Shown piece after piece: positions 1 through 4,877 of a DNA stretch of 6,437 nt. The first letter of the stretch is position 1, and each line of letters starts with the position of its first letter. The stretch comes from JBDRMN01 sp043812055 (lineage in GTDB: Bacteria > Patescibacteriota > Gracilibacteria > JAHISY01). Both the position numbers and the translations under genes were made by a program. A model generated the notes under the pieces. The model searched no databases and was not told the origin of the DNA. It saw nothing but the letters and a program-made list of their open reading frames with translations. Location: positions 1 through 6,437 of the forward strand of contig JBDRMN010000004.1 in the NCBI GenBank assembly GCA_043812055.1, in the 5' to 3' direction.

Positions 1-79
1 GCCGGAGGCTGAGTTCTTCCTGCAGGTAAGCGGCAAGAACATAACGCTCTTCTCTTTGAAAGTGATGGTAGGATTTCAT
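1..79 (-). CDS. IS30-like transposase, N-terminal fragment (cut by window edge)
   Basis: Reading leftwards from an ATG at 79-77, the frame stays open to the window edge and gives 26 residues beginning MKSYHHFQREERYVLAAYL and ending QEELSLR. The pattern (aromatic/His-rich start, then R-E-E-R-Y, a hydrophobic helix, and S-x-R) matches the N-terminal helix-turn-helix of IS30-family DDE transposases, where this segment precedes the 'IA..LGRS.STISRE' recognition helix. That helix and the DDE domain would lie outside the window. IS30 transposases bind the element's inverted ends and cut and join DNA. No Shine-Dalgarno sequence precedes the ATG, and a 37-bp hairpin sits just upstream. Only 26 residues are visible, so family membership is probable rather than certain. 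I cannot tell whether the gene is intact. Confidence 0.6.
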   Translation of the reverse strand, partial: MKSYHHFQREERYVLAAYLQEELSLR

Positions 80-83
80 AGTA

Positions 84-120
84 TTGAACAGTTAGGGAGT
101 AAGTTACCCTAAGTGTTCAA
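84..120. repeat. Hairpin in the IS30-like gene leader
   Basis: TTGAACAGTTAGGG (84-97) pairs with CCCTAAGTGTTCAA (107-120) with a single central mismatch and a 9-nt loop. It lies four bases before the transposase ATG on the minus strand. It could be an mRNA structure hiding the start, an operator, or a transposase binding site. The sequence does not decide between these. Confidence 0.5.
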
Positions 121-290
121 CTTCGTTTCTGAATTCGAGAATAAGATTCGAAGTGTTTCGCCGGGCGAAACAACTGTCGAACCATTGTTGATCGTCCGCT
201 AAAACCGCTTTAAAAAAGGAGTTTTAGGATCGTGCGACTACGGCGTCAAGCGGAAAAGCTATTTTTGTAGTGTTTCAGCAAACAGCTTAA

Positions 291-357
291 AAAAGCCCTG
301 TTTTTGTAGCTTGAACAAAATTTGCATTCAAAGAATCTACAGAATAAGGCTTTTTTC
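291..357. promoter_or_regulatory. Long imperfect hairpin in HU leader, terminator-like 3' arm
   Basis: AAAAAAGCC (291-299) is the exact inverse of GGCTTTTTT (349-357). Inside it, CTGTTTTTGTAG and CTACAGAATAAG pair at 9 of 12 positions, and TTGAA/TTCAA pair further in. On the plus strand the right arm ends in six T's, so the structure resembles an intrinsic terminator facing the HU gene. It may insulate HU from read-through out of the left flank or act as an attenuator. That function is inferred from the fold alone. Confidence 0.35.
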
Positions 358-369
358 TGGCTGGAATCC

Positions 370-398
370 TTGCCTCGGCCGACAAAGCGGCTTAGCAT
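370..398 (+). promoter_or_regulatory. Candidate sigma70-type promoter for the HU gene
   Basis: TTGCCT (370-375), a 17-base spacer and TAGCAT (393-398) each match four of six consensus positions. Transcription would begin near 405 and leave a leader of about 25 bases before the ATG at 430. It lies after the terminator-like hairpin ending at 357, which would make sense if that hairpin blocks upstream transcription. The match is weak. Confidence 0.3.
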
Positions 399-429
399 TT
401 CCGCCGTTAATCATTTAACCCCTTTATCC

Positions 430-717
430 ATGGCTAAAGCCCTCACCCAGGCCCAAACAACGGCCTCCATCGCTGAGGCAGCTGGTATCTCCAAAAAGGA
501 GGCCAAAGCTGCACTCGAAGCGCTCCAGGACGCTCTTGTCAAAAATGATAAGGTCGCCACTCCTTTTGGCATCTTCGCCCAAAAGGTCAAACCAGCCCGC
601 CCGGCTCGCAAAGGAATCAACCCCTTCACGGGTGAGGAAATGATGTTCAAGGCTAAGCCAAAGTCGGTGGTTCTCAAATACCGCCCCAACAAAGCTACCA
701 AGGACGCCCTTAACTAG
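430..717 (+). CDS. HU-family DNA-binding protein
   Basis: This 95-residue protein has the normal HU length. HU proteins form dimers whose beta-ribbon arms bend DNA non-specifically and help organise the nucleoid. The N-terminal helical part contains AEAAGISKKEAKAALEAL (about 15-32), the usual HU dimerisation helix-turn-helix region. The beta region starts with TPFGIFAQKVKPARPARKG (44-62). It carries the arm signature NPFTGEE (64-70), with the DNA-intercalating proline at 65, and ends in the typical KATKDAL. I chose the ATG at 430. A TTG at 322 opens the same frame but would add 36 residues, with no family counterpart, across the leader hairpin. No Shine-Dalgarno sequence precedes the ATG. The gene stands alone and has its own terminator. 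The sequence does not separate HU-alpha, HU-beta and IHF-like subtypes, so no symbol is given. Confidence 0.93.
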   Translation: MAKALTQAQTTASIAEAAGISKKEAKAALEALQDALVKNDKVATPFGIFAQKVKPARPARKGINPFTGEEMMFKAKPKSVVLKYRPNKATKDALN

Positions 718-735
718 ATAAAGTTTTAGGAATAT

Positions 736-769
736 AAAAAGGCCCTGCTCAGTGAGTGGGGTCTTTTTT
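736..769 (+). terminator. Intrinsic terminator of the HU gene
   Basis: GGCCCTGCTC (741-750) pairs along its whole length with GAGTGGGGTC (754-763), allowing G-U pairs, around a three-base AGT loop. Five A's (736-740) precede it and six T's (764-769) follow. It starts 18 bases after the HU stop codon. This is the clearest terminator in the window. Confidence 0.88.
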
Positions 770-782
770 ACAGGGAACAGGG

Positions 783-814
783 AACAGGTTACAGGGAGCA
801 GTGGTGGGAATGTT
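783..814. repeat. Left arm of outer inverted repeat around the transposase region
   Basis: CAGGTTACAGGGA (785-797) and CAGTGGTGGGAATGTT (799-814) recur as exact reverse complements at 1867-1879 and 1843-1858. The left arm has 1 base between its two blocks and the right arm has 8. Before it, at 770-782, the word ACAGGGA is repeated (ACAGGGAACAGGGAACAGG), so the arm grew out of, or was inserted next to, a short-period tandem repeat. Confidence 0.7.
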
Positions 815-848
815 CTTTGTCGAAAGTTAATGAACTGCTAGATCAGCG

Positions 849-960
849 CGCAGGTTCAGATTTGTAATCTGAACCTTGATGTTTCCGTTCGATTTTGCCT
901 GTTCTGAGTTTGCCGAAGGGTAAATCGAACCTAGCAGCTGTTCATCTTTTGTTCATGATC
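849..960 (+). repeat. Left 112-bp direct repeat with two hairpins (REP/BIME-like)
   Basis: It agrees with the copy at 1633-1744 at 107 of 112 positions. The differences are at 865, 886, 903, 935 and 937. Hairpin A is a perfect 10-bp stem, GGTTCAGATT (853-862) with AATCTGAACC (866-875), around TGT. Hairpin B is a 9-bp stem, GTTCGATTT (887-895) with AAATCGAAC (922-930). Its loop carries a REP-like core (898-920) of the form C-TGTYCTGAG...CGAAGGG. Around both, TGAACTGCTAG (831-841) can pair with CTAGCAGCTGTTCA (931-944) if three bases bulge out, closing a branched cruciform. Confidence 0.9.
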
Positions 961-977
961 CAAATTCAAAACCTGCC

Positions 978-983
978 TATAAT
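978..983 (+). promoter_or_regulatory. -10 box of the transposase gene (leaderless layout)
   Basis: A perfect TATAAT lies six bases before the GTG start at 990. At the usual spacing transcription would begin at or within a base or two of the start codon, giving a leaderless message. No good -35 box is seen at 16-18 bases upstream. The left direct repeat ends 17 bases before this box, so the repeat may supply upstream promoter context. Confidence 0.45.
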
Positions 984-989
984 TCCCCT

Positions 990-1493
990 GTGCCTTCACC
1001 ACGTATTCATGAGGAATATAGATCAGCGGTTTATTTTCTCACCTTCACAGTAAAAAACTGGTACTACCTTTTTGACCGCTACAATCGTTTTGAAATTTTG
1101 GCTGATTCGTTAATTTACTGTCGGCAGCATAAGCAGTTAAAGATTTATGCATACGTCCTTATGTTGAACCATATGCATCTAGTTGTTTCTTCTCCGAACA
1201 TGATTAGCTTTGTAAGAGACTTTAAAAAATTCACATCCAAAGCAATCCAAAAAAACATTGTTGCTTTTGAGCGAAACCTACTGAAGCTCTTTGAGAATAA
1301 AGACGGTAGTTGTGAGATTTGGCAGAGAGGCAATATGCCGAAGCTCGTTGAAAGTGATGAACTTCTTAATCAAAAGATTGAATATATTCACTTCAACCCG
1401 GTCGATAAACAATACGTGCAGCATCCGGAGGATTGGGTGTGGAGTTCGGCGAATCCTCACGGCAGAATTCCAATTGACCCGCTGCCGGCCTGA
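990..1493 (+). CDS. REP-associated tyrosine transposase (RAYT), Y1/HUH, IS200-like
   Basis: This 167-residue protein has full length for the family. Y1 transposases nick single-stranded DNA at hairpins and stay joined to the 5' end through a tyrosine. The metal-binding HUH motif is HMH at 61-63 in the typical setting LMLNHMHLVV. The predicted nucleophile is Tyr132 in KIEYIHFNPV, the position that holds the active tyrosine in E. coli RAYT. IWQRG (110-114) and DWVWSS (148-153) are further RAYT landmarks. The start is GTG at 990, since the next Met (58) lies inside the fold and PSPRI resembles other RAYT N-termini. All catalytic residues are present, so it is probably active. The gene is visibly more A/T-rich than HU, murA and mnmA, which suggests transfer. 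It lies between two direct repeats that are its likely substrates. Confidence 0.88.
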   Translation: MPSPRIHEEYRSAVYFLTFTVKNWYYLFDRYNRFEILADSLIYCRQHKQLKIYAYVLMLNHMHLVVSSPNMISFVRDFKKFTSKAIQKNIVAFERNLLKLFENKDGSCEIWQRGNMPKLVESDELLNQKIEYIHFNPVDKQYVQHPEDWVWSSANPHGRIPIDPLPA

Positions 1494-1500
1494 AACAGAA

Positions 1501-1523
1501 GGTTCGGGTTACAAACCCGAACC
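1501..1523. repeat. Third GGTTC hairpin, just after the transposase stop
   Basis: GGTTCGGGTT (1501-1510) and AACCCGAACC (1514-1523) form a perfect 10-bp stem around ACA, seven bases after the TGA. It has the size, loop length and GGTTC/GAACC foot of hairpin A in the flanking repeats, but a different upper stem. A competing hairpin uses AAACCCG (1513-1519) with CGGGTTT (1526-1532). No T-run follows, so it is not a standard terminator. It is more likely a transposase-recognised hairpin or an mRNA 3'-end stabiliser. Confidence 0.75.
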
Positions 1524-1557
1524 TGCGGGTTTAAAAAGGCTTCAATGTAGTCTGGAA

Positions 1558-1602
1558 CTGTGATTTTTGTGATTACGCTGATTGCCCTGATTGCGCTTAA
1601 TC
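1558..1602 (+). repeat. Five imperfect 9-bp tandem units
   Basis: Consecutive units are CTGTGATTT, TTGTGATTA, CGCTGATTG, CCCTGATTG and CGCTTAATC, with (C)TGATT as the shared core. The array sits between the third hairpin and the right direct repeat, in non-coding DNA inside the putative mobile unit. Its role is unknown. It may be a protein-binding array or slippage-derived filler. Confidence 0.6.
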
Positions 1603-1632
1603 ATAGTCCATCATATAAATCAGCTCGCCGAA

Positions 1633-1744
1633 CGCAGGTTCAGATTTGCAATCTGAACCTTGATGTTTCTGTTCGATTTTGCCTGTCCTGAGTTTGCCGA
1701 AGGGTAAATCGAACCTAGGATCTGTTCATCTTTTGTTCATGATC
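1633..1744 (+). repeat. Right 112-bp direct repeat with two hairpins (REP/BIME-like)
   Basis: This is the second copy of the module at 849-960, in the same orientation. Hairpin A is 1637-1646 with 1650-1659 around TGC. Hairpin B is 1671-1679 with 1706-1714, and the REP-like core is at 1682-1704. Of the five differences from the left copy, one is in the loop of hairpin A and none alters either stem, so both folds are preserved. The sequence after it (1745-1760) resembles that after the left copy only loosely and ends in GAACCTGCG, which inverts the CGCAGGTTC opening this copy. Confidence 0.9.
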
Positions 1745-1776
1745 ATAAATCGAACCTGCGAGTGCTGTATAGGTAG

Positions 1777-1802
1777 CCCCCCTTATAAGGGGGGTTGGGG
1801 GG
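1777..1802. repeat. C6/G6 palindrome plus second G6 tract
   Basis: CCCCCCTTATAAGGGGGG (1777-1794) is a perfect 18-bp palindrome, followed by TT and another run of six G's (1797-1802). The left part matches the start of the repeat inserted in mnmA (on its coding strand) and the right part matches that repeat's end, so this is a short form of the same element without the central hairpin. The two G6 runs could also form a G-quadruplex on the plus strand. Confidence 0.75.
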
Positions 1803-1842
1803 TCAGGGCAAGTAGCTCTGTTCCGGCTGTAAAAAGCAAACC

Positions 1843-1880
1843 AACATTCCCACCACTGTTCCCCGTTCCCTGTAACCTGG
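1843..1880. repeat. Right arm of outer inverted repeat
   Basis: AACATTCCCACCACTG (1843-1858) and TCCCTGTAACCTG (1867-1879) are exact reverse complements of blocks at 799-814 and 785-797. The arm ends seven bases before the stop codon of the vanW-like gene, so that gene's 3' end was nearly reached by the repeat. The arms enclose the whole transposase unit, about 1.1 kb end to end. Confidence 0.7.
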
Positions 1881-1886
1881 AACCTA

Positions 1887-3530
1887 TCAGTGTTCTGGCA
1901 TAAGTTTATACGTCGCGTTGTAGCGCTCCTCTTTTTCTTCGCCATTGGCGGCGACGATCTTGCGGGTCCAGAACATCCGGAGGCCGGCGCGGCGGAGATC
2001 GGTGACGGGGTCGCCGTTAGGATAGAAGGGACCGGCGAGTTTGACATCACGGCCGTCAGCCGTGCCGAAGAAATTCACCCGAAGACTTGCGCCCTCGACA
2101 ACAGCCTGAATGAGAATGTGCTGACCGGTGTCATTGATGAAACGGAGATCAGCCTGACCGGGGTAGACTGTGGCGTCCAGGCCCGGAGGATCGTAGTAAT
2201 GGACCTTGAGCGTGTGGGGTTGGTACCGGGTGATGGGTAACCCCGTATCGAGAGCAGTACGGAAAAAAGTCGTGCTGACTTGGCAGACTCCGCCACCAAT
2301 TTCCGGAGTGACGTCGCCTTCCTTGATGATGAGCTCACGCTTGTAGCCCTGGCCACTGGTGACCGGACCGAGTGATCCGATGAAGGAGAATTCCTCCTCC
2401 GGAGCAATCAGTAAACCACTCAGGTTGACGGCGGCTACGCTGATATTGTGCTGACGATTGGCGGGGCTGCCGGTATAAGCGGTAACGGCTTCGCCGATGA
2501 GCTCGTTGATTCCCAGATCAGCCAGCTCACGCGTTGATTTCACGGGAGCCGGTAATGCTCGGAAAGGAATCCAAATCTCTCGGGAATCACTTTCCAGTGC
2601 GGCGATAATCCGGTCCTGCAATTCGGCGGTATCCACAGTCTGGCCGCTCTTGGCGACTCCCTCGAATTCAATCACACCTTCGATTGTTTGCCCGATCTGG
2701 ACGTCGTGGGGGAGCTCGGCAACGAGGGGATTGAGCTCGTGTTCGACGAAGTACTCGAAAGCCTCCTTTTTCAGAAAGATGGAAAGATCTCCATTAGTAT
2801 TGAGATCAAACCAACTGATCCGATCAGCGAGATTGATCTCATAGCGCTCGTAGTCAGTATTTTTGAGAATCAGATTCTCGCGAGTAAGCATAACAAGTTG
2901 ATCACGGAAAGATTCGAACTTATCAGCAGTCTGCTGGGGAGGAACTGTTTTACTGTGGATATTGATGGGGTGATGTACGAGCATCCCAACCTGCTCGCGA
3001 ATCTGCGCGGCCAGCAAGGCAAAGTCAGTTTTCCGGCCGAATTTTTCGGGGAGGATTTTGAACTCCCCATTCGCATCCACAAAAACTTTTGCGTCAGTGG
3101 GGGCATACTCGAGATCGGGATCTTGGCTTAGCAGGATCTCCCGCAGACGTTTTTCATCCAGGGTGACAGGCAGCGCGACTGTCCGTAAGGAGAAAACTTT
3201 ATCGCTGAGCAGGGCGACGGTGTGTTCTACTTCGATCCTTAAATTGATCTCATTGGCCTGGACTTCGAGTGACTTCGTATCTGTCTGGAAATGCAAAGGC
3301 TGTTGCAAAAATTCATTTACCCGCCCTTCGATCGCGGAGGTGGCGACTGCTCGTTCAATCAAGCTGTAGTCGGTGCCGGCAATCGTGATCCTGTAAGGGA
3401 GGCGGGTGGAGAGCTCGCGCTTAACCGCGAAATAGCCCGCCTCGAGTACAAGCAGGATTGTGAAAATTATGAAGAAAGAAAGTAATCTACGGCGCGTGAT
3501 CTTCTTACGAGTCTTTTTAGGCACGTTCAA
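1887..3530 (-). CDS. VanW-family membrane-anchored protein with putative peptidoglycan-binding repeats
   Basis: This 547-residue protein starts with a basic stretch (KKTRKKITRRR, 5-15) and one hydrophobic segment (about 16-36), consistent with a type II anchor and an outward-facing body. Residues about 130-200 and 225-325 look like two copies of the YoaR-type putative peptidoglycan-binding domain. The VanW domain covers about 353-485, with NRQHNISVAAVNLSGLLIAP (358-377), the signature GGGVCQVSTTFF (412-423), HYYDPPGLDATV (444-455) and DLRFINDT (461-468). VanW is named after vancomycin-resistance clusters, but its biochemical role is not settled, and nothing here points to resistance. The start is uncertain. 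TTG at 3530 or GTG at 3524 are the candidates, because the ATG at 3554 meets an in-frame stop. No Shine-Dalgarno sequence is seen. It follows mnmA by 185 bp and may have its own promoter. Confidence 0.88.
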   Translation of the reverse strand: MNVPKKTRKKITRRRLLSFFIIFTILLVLEAGYFAVKRELSTRLPYRITIAGTDYSLIERAVATSAIEGRVNEFLQQPLHFQTDTKSLEVQANEINLRIEVEHTVALLSDKVFSLRTVALPVTLDEKRLREILLSQDPDLEYAPTDAKVFVDANGEFKILPEKFGRKTDFALLAAQIREQVGMLVHHPINIHSKTVPPQQTADKFESFRDQLVMLTRENLILKNTDYERYEINLADRISWFDLNTNGDLSIFLKKEAFEYFVEHELNPLVAELPHDVQIGQTIEGVIEFEGVAKSGQTVDTAELQDRIIAALESDSREIWIPFRALPAPVKSTRELADLGINELIGEAVTAYTGSPANRQHNISVAAVNLSGLLIAPEEEFSFIGSLGPVTSGQGYKRELIIKEGDVTPEIGGGVCQVSTTFFRTALDTGLPITRYQPHTLKVHYYDPPGLDATVYPGQADLRFINDTGQHILIQAVVEGASLRVNFFGTADGRDVKLAGPFYPNGDPVTDLRRAGLRMFWTRKIVAANGEEKEERYNATYKLMPEH

Positions 3531-3600
3531 AATTTGTGTTCAAGATTTTGCCATGTAAGAGGGGTGGGAAGCAAAAAGTTAGCTTTCAGTTTCTTTAAAT

Positions 3601-3609
3601 ATTGTACCA
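3601..3609 (-). promoter_or_regulatory. Extended -10 promoter candidate for the vanW-like gene
   Basis: On the minus strand the bases read TGGTACAAT, an extended -10 element (TG-N-TACAAT, one mismatch to TATAAT). No matching -35 box is seen at 16-18 bases, as often tolerated for extended -10 promoters. Transcription would start near 3594, leaving about 64 bases before the TTG start. Confidence 0.4.
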
Positions 3610-3715
3610 AGATCATGGTGAAGCCGCCTCTGTCGATTTTCCAATCGTTTTCAATTCCGTGGCTTTTCCAGGTAATGCGGGAGCCGTTCGTTTAATCTTG
3701 ACACATTTTCATTTT

Positions 3716-4843
3716 TTAGCAAATCACTCCACTACCCAAACAAGTTTGACCGCGATAGAAGGCGACGGTTTGACCGGGCGTGATGGCACGTTGGGGGGAG
3801 GTGAAAATAACCACTCCTTTGCAAATCCCTCCCAGCCCCGCCTTCGTCCCGCCAAGCGGGACTTCGGCGGGCAAGCCTCCCTTGTAAGGGGGGGAGCTAA
3901 TTGTTGCTGGGACAGCGGGTGAGCGATAACGAATCTGGGCGAGGAGTTTAGTTCCAGACTTGGGCGGTCTGCCAATCCAGCTGAAATTTTTGACTTTTAG
4001 TTCTTTTGAGAAGAGTTCACGGTCCGGAGCGACGAAAAGTTCGTTTTTCTTTTTGTCAAAACCCGCGACATAATACGGCTCGGCCATCCCGCCGAGCTCA
4101 ACTCCACGGCGTTGGCCGATAGTATAGAGCGGAAGTCCGCGGTGCGCACCGACGACTTCGCCGTTCCGAGTTTTAATCTTCCCGGGCTTGAGAAGTTTTT
4201 TCGGCAAGTTCCTTGCGAGAAAATCCTGAGGTTCTTTTTCAGGGAAGAAACAGGTACCCTGACTTTCTTTCTTCGCTCCGAGCTTACCGAGTCCGAATTT
4301 CCTGGCTAGCTTACGCACTGCTGACTTTTTGTAATTCCCGATGGGGAAGAGAATGTGTTTTAATTTTGCTGACGTTAAGTTGCTGAGGAAGTAGCTCTGA
4401 TCTTTTTCCGTGTCCACCCCACGCAGGAGCTGGCCAGCACGGACGCGGGCGTAGTGGCCGGTGGCGAGTTTCTCGCAACCCAGCTCGCGCATCTTTGTTA
4501 GCAATCTCCCGAACTTAATTTCCCGGTTGCAGACAACACAAGGATTGGGAGTTTCGCTGCGCGCGTAAGTTCTCAAAAAATAGTCCACGACTTTGCGTTT
4601 AAAGGGTTCGCGGAAGTTCAAGACGTAAAAAGGGATCTTTAATTTCTCGGCGGTACTGCGAGCGACCTCGAGAGCTTCGAGACTGCAGCATTTATTTTCA
4701 GGAACTTTGGCACTCTGCTTTGGCTCGAAATTCTCCATCCAAAATTTCAGATGCACACCGATCACCTTATGGCCGCGCTGGCATAGTAATGCGGCTGCTA
4801 CTGCGGAGTCGATGCCGCCGGAAAGGGCGCAAAGAATTTTCAT
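3716..4843 (-). CDS. mnmA: tRNA-specific 2-thiouridylase MnmA with a repeat-derived insert
   Basis: MnmA uses ATP to adenylate uridine 34 of tRNA-Lys, -Glu and -Gln and replaces its 2-oxygen with sulfur, which secures wobble decoding. The PP-loop ATP site is LSGGIDSAV (7-15). The catalytic Cys is C105 in NPCVVCNREIKF (100-111), and the second active Cys is C198 in ESQGTCFF (193-200). ATGHYARV (127-134), KDQSYFL (147-153) and YTIGQRRG (240-247) are further family motifs. The C-terminal beta-barrel ends in QRAITPGQTVAFYRGQTCLG (351-370). The length is 375 residues. Removing the 24-residue insert at 317-340 leaves 351, normal for MnmA. The insert lies in a loop between two barrel strands (PATIS | GVVIFTSP), so function is probably kept. 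The start is ATG, 34 bp after the murA stop, with no Shine-Dalgarno sequence. Co-transcription with murA is likely. Confidence 0.95.
   Translation of the reverse strand: MKILCALSGGIDSAVAAALLCQRGHKVIGVHLKFWMENFEPKQSAKVPENKCCSLEALEVARSTAEKLKIPFYVLNFREPFKRKVVDYFLRTYARSETPNPCVVCNREIKFGRLLTKMRELGCEKLATGHYARVRAGQLLRGVDTEKDQSYFLSNLTSAKLKHILFPIGNYKKSAVRKLARKFGLGKLGAKKESQGTCFFPEKEPQDFLARNLPKKLLKPGKIKTRNGEVVGAHRGLPLYTIGQRRGVELGGMAEPYYVAGFDKKKNELFVAPDRELFSKELKVKNFSWIGRPPKSGTKLLAQIRYRSPAVPATISSPPYKGGLPAEVPLGGTKAGLGGICKGVVIFTSPQRAITPGQTVAFYRGQTCLGSGVIC
3824..3895 (-). repeat. 72-bp palindromic repeat inserted in frame in mnmA
   Basis: These 24 codons (residues 317-340, SPPYKGG ... AGLGGI) have no place in the MnmA fold. 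The DNA holds a stable hairpin: GTCCCGC (3846-3852) with GCGGGAC (3856-3862) around CAA, then a symmetric TTC/TTC internal loop, then CCGCC (3838-3842) with GGCGG (3866-3870). Its two ends match the repeat at 1777-1802, which lacks the central hairpin. It resembles in principle the Rickettsia palindromic elements, which also sit in frame inside genes. Exact ends are uncertain by a few bases. Confidence 0.8.
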
Positions 4844-4877
4844 GGATCAGTAGAGACGCCCCGGCTTTACGTAGCAG

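Larger units (their letters stand above)
80..429. other. Non-coding region between IS30-like gene and HU gene
   Basis: No convincing gene lies here. The stretch is full of inverted repeats: a hairpin at 84-120, a near-perfect palindrome at 154-172 (arms TGTTTCGCC and GGCGAAACA around a single G), a CTAAAAC/GTTTTAG pair at 199-205 and 221-227, and a long imperfect hairpin at 291-357. TTTTTGTAG occurs twice (263-271 and 301-309). Part of it is presumably the end of the IS30-like element, but I could not fix the boundary. The rest is the HU leader. Confidence 0.6.
849..1760 (+). mobile_element. RAYT-carrying unit bounded by 112-bp direct repeats
   Basis: The unit holds one Y1 transposase gene between two same-orientation copies of a 112-bp module (849-960 and 1633-1744), with a third related hairpin after the gene. 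Its outermost bases are CGCAGGTTC (849-857) and GAACCTGCG (1752-1760), exact inverses of each other. Same-orientation subterminal hairpins at both ends are characteristic of IS200/IS605 elements moved as single strands. A RAYT gene flanked by REP pairs is instead called a REPtron. Both readings fit. The real ends and any target site cannot be set from one copy. Confidence 0.55.

Noticed and set aside
322..429. N-terminal extension of HU from a TTG at 322
   Set aside because: The added 36 residues have no HU counterpart and cross the terminator-like leader hairpin. The ATG at 430 gives a normal 95-residue HU.
1491..1493. Recoded TGA (as in Gracilibacteria)
   Set aside because: TGA ends both the transposase and the vanW-like protein at family-typical positions, so it acts as a stop.
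1501..1532. Intrinsic terminator of the transposase gene
   Set aside because: The hairpin is strong, but no T-run follows on either strand.
1291..1563. 90-residue frame overlapping the transposase gene
   Set aside because: It lies in another frame of a gene with clear family motifs and runs through the 1501-1523 hairpin.
849..1744. CRISPR-like repeats
   Set aside because: There are only two copies, they are 112 bp long, and the intervening sequence is a gene. There is no spacer pattern and no cas gene.
1679..1903. Reading frame of 74 residues beginning MPVLSLPKG
   Set aside because: It is translation of the REP core and the G/C-tract palindrome (SPPYKGG), which is a known kind of false gene. 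It has no start signal or domain.
1887..3530. Vancomycin-resistance gene
   Set aside because: The VanW domain alone does not confer resistance. No vanA/B ligase, vanH, vanX or vanRS gene is present in the window.
3698..3703. Perfect TTGACA on the plus strand
   Set aside because: No -10 box lies 16-18 bases downstream and it faces into the coding strand opposite mnmA. Probably chance.
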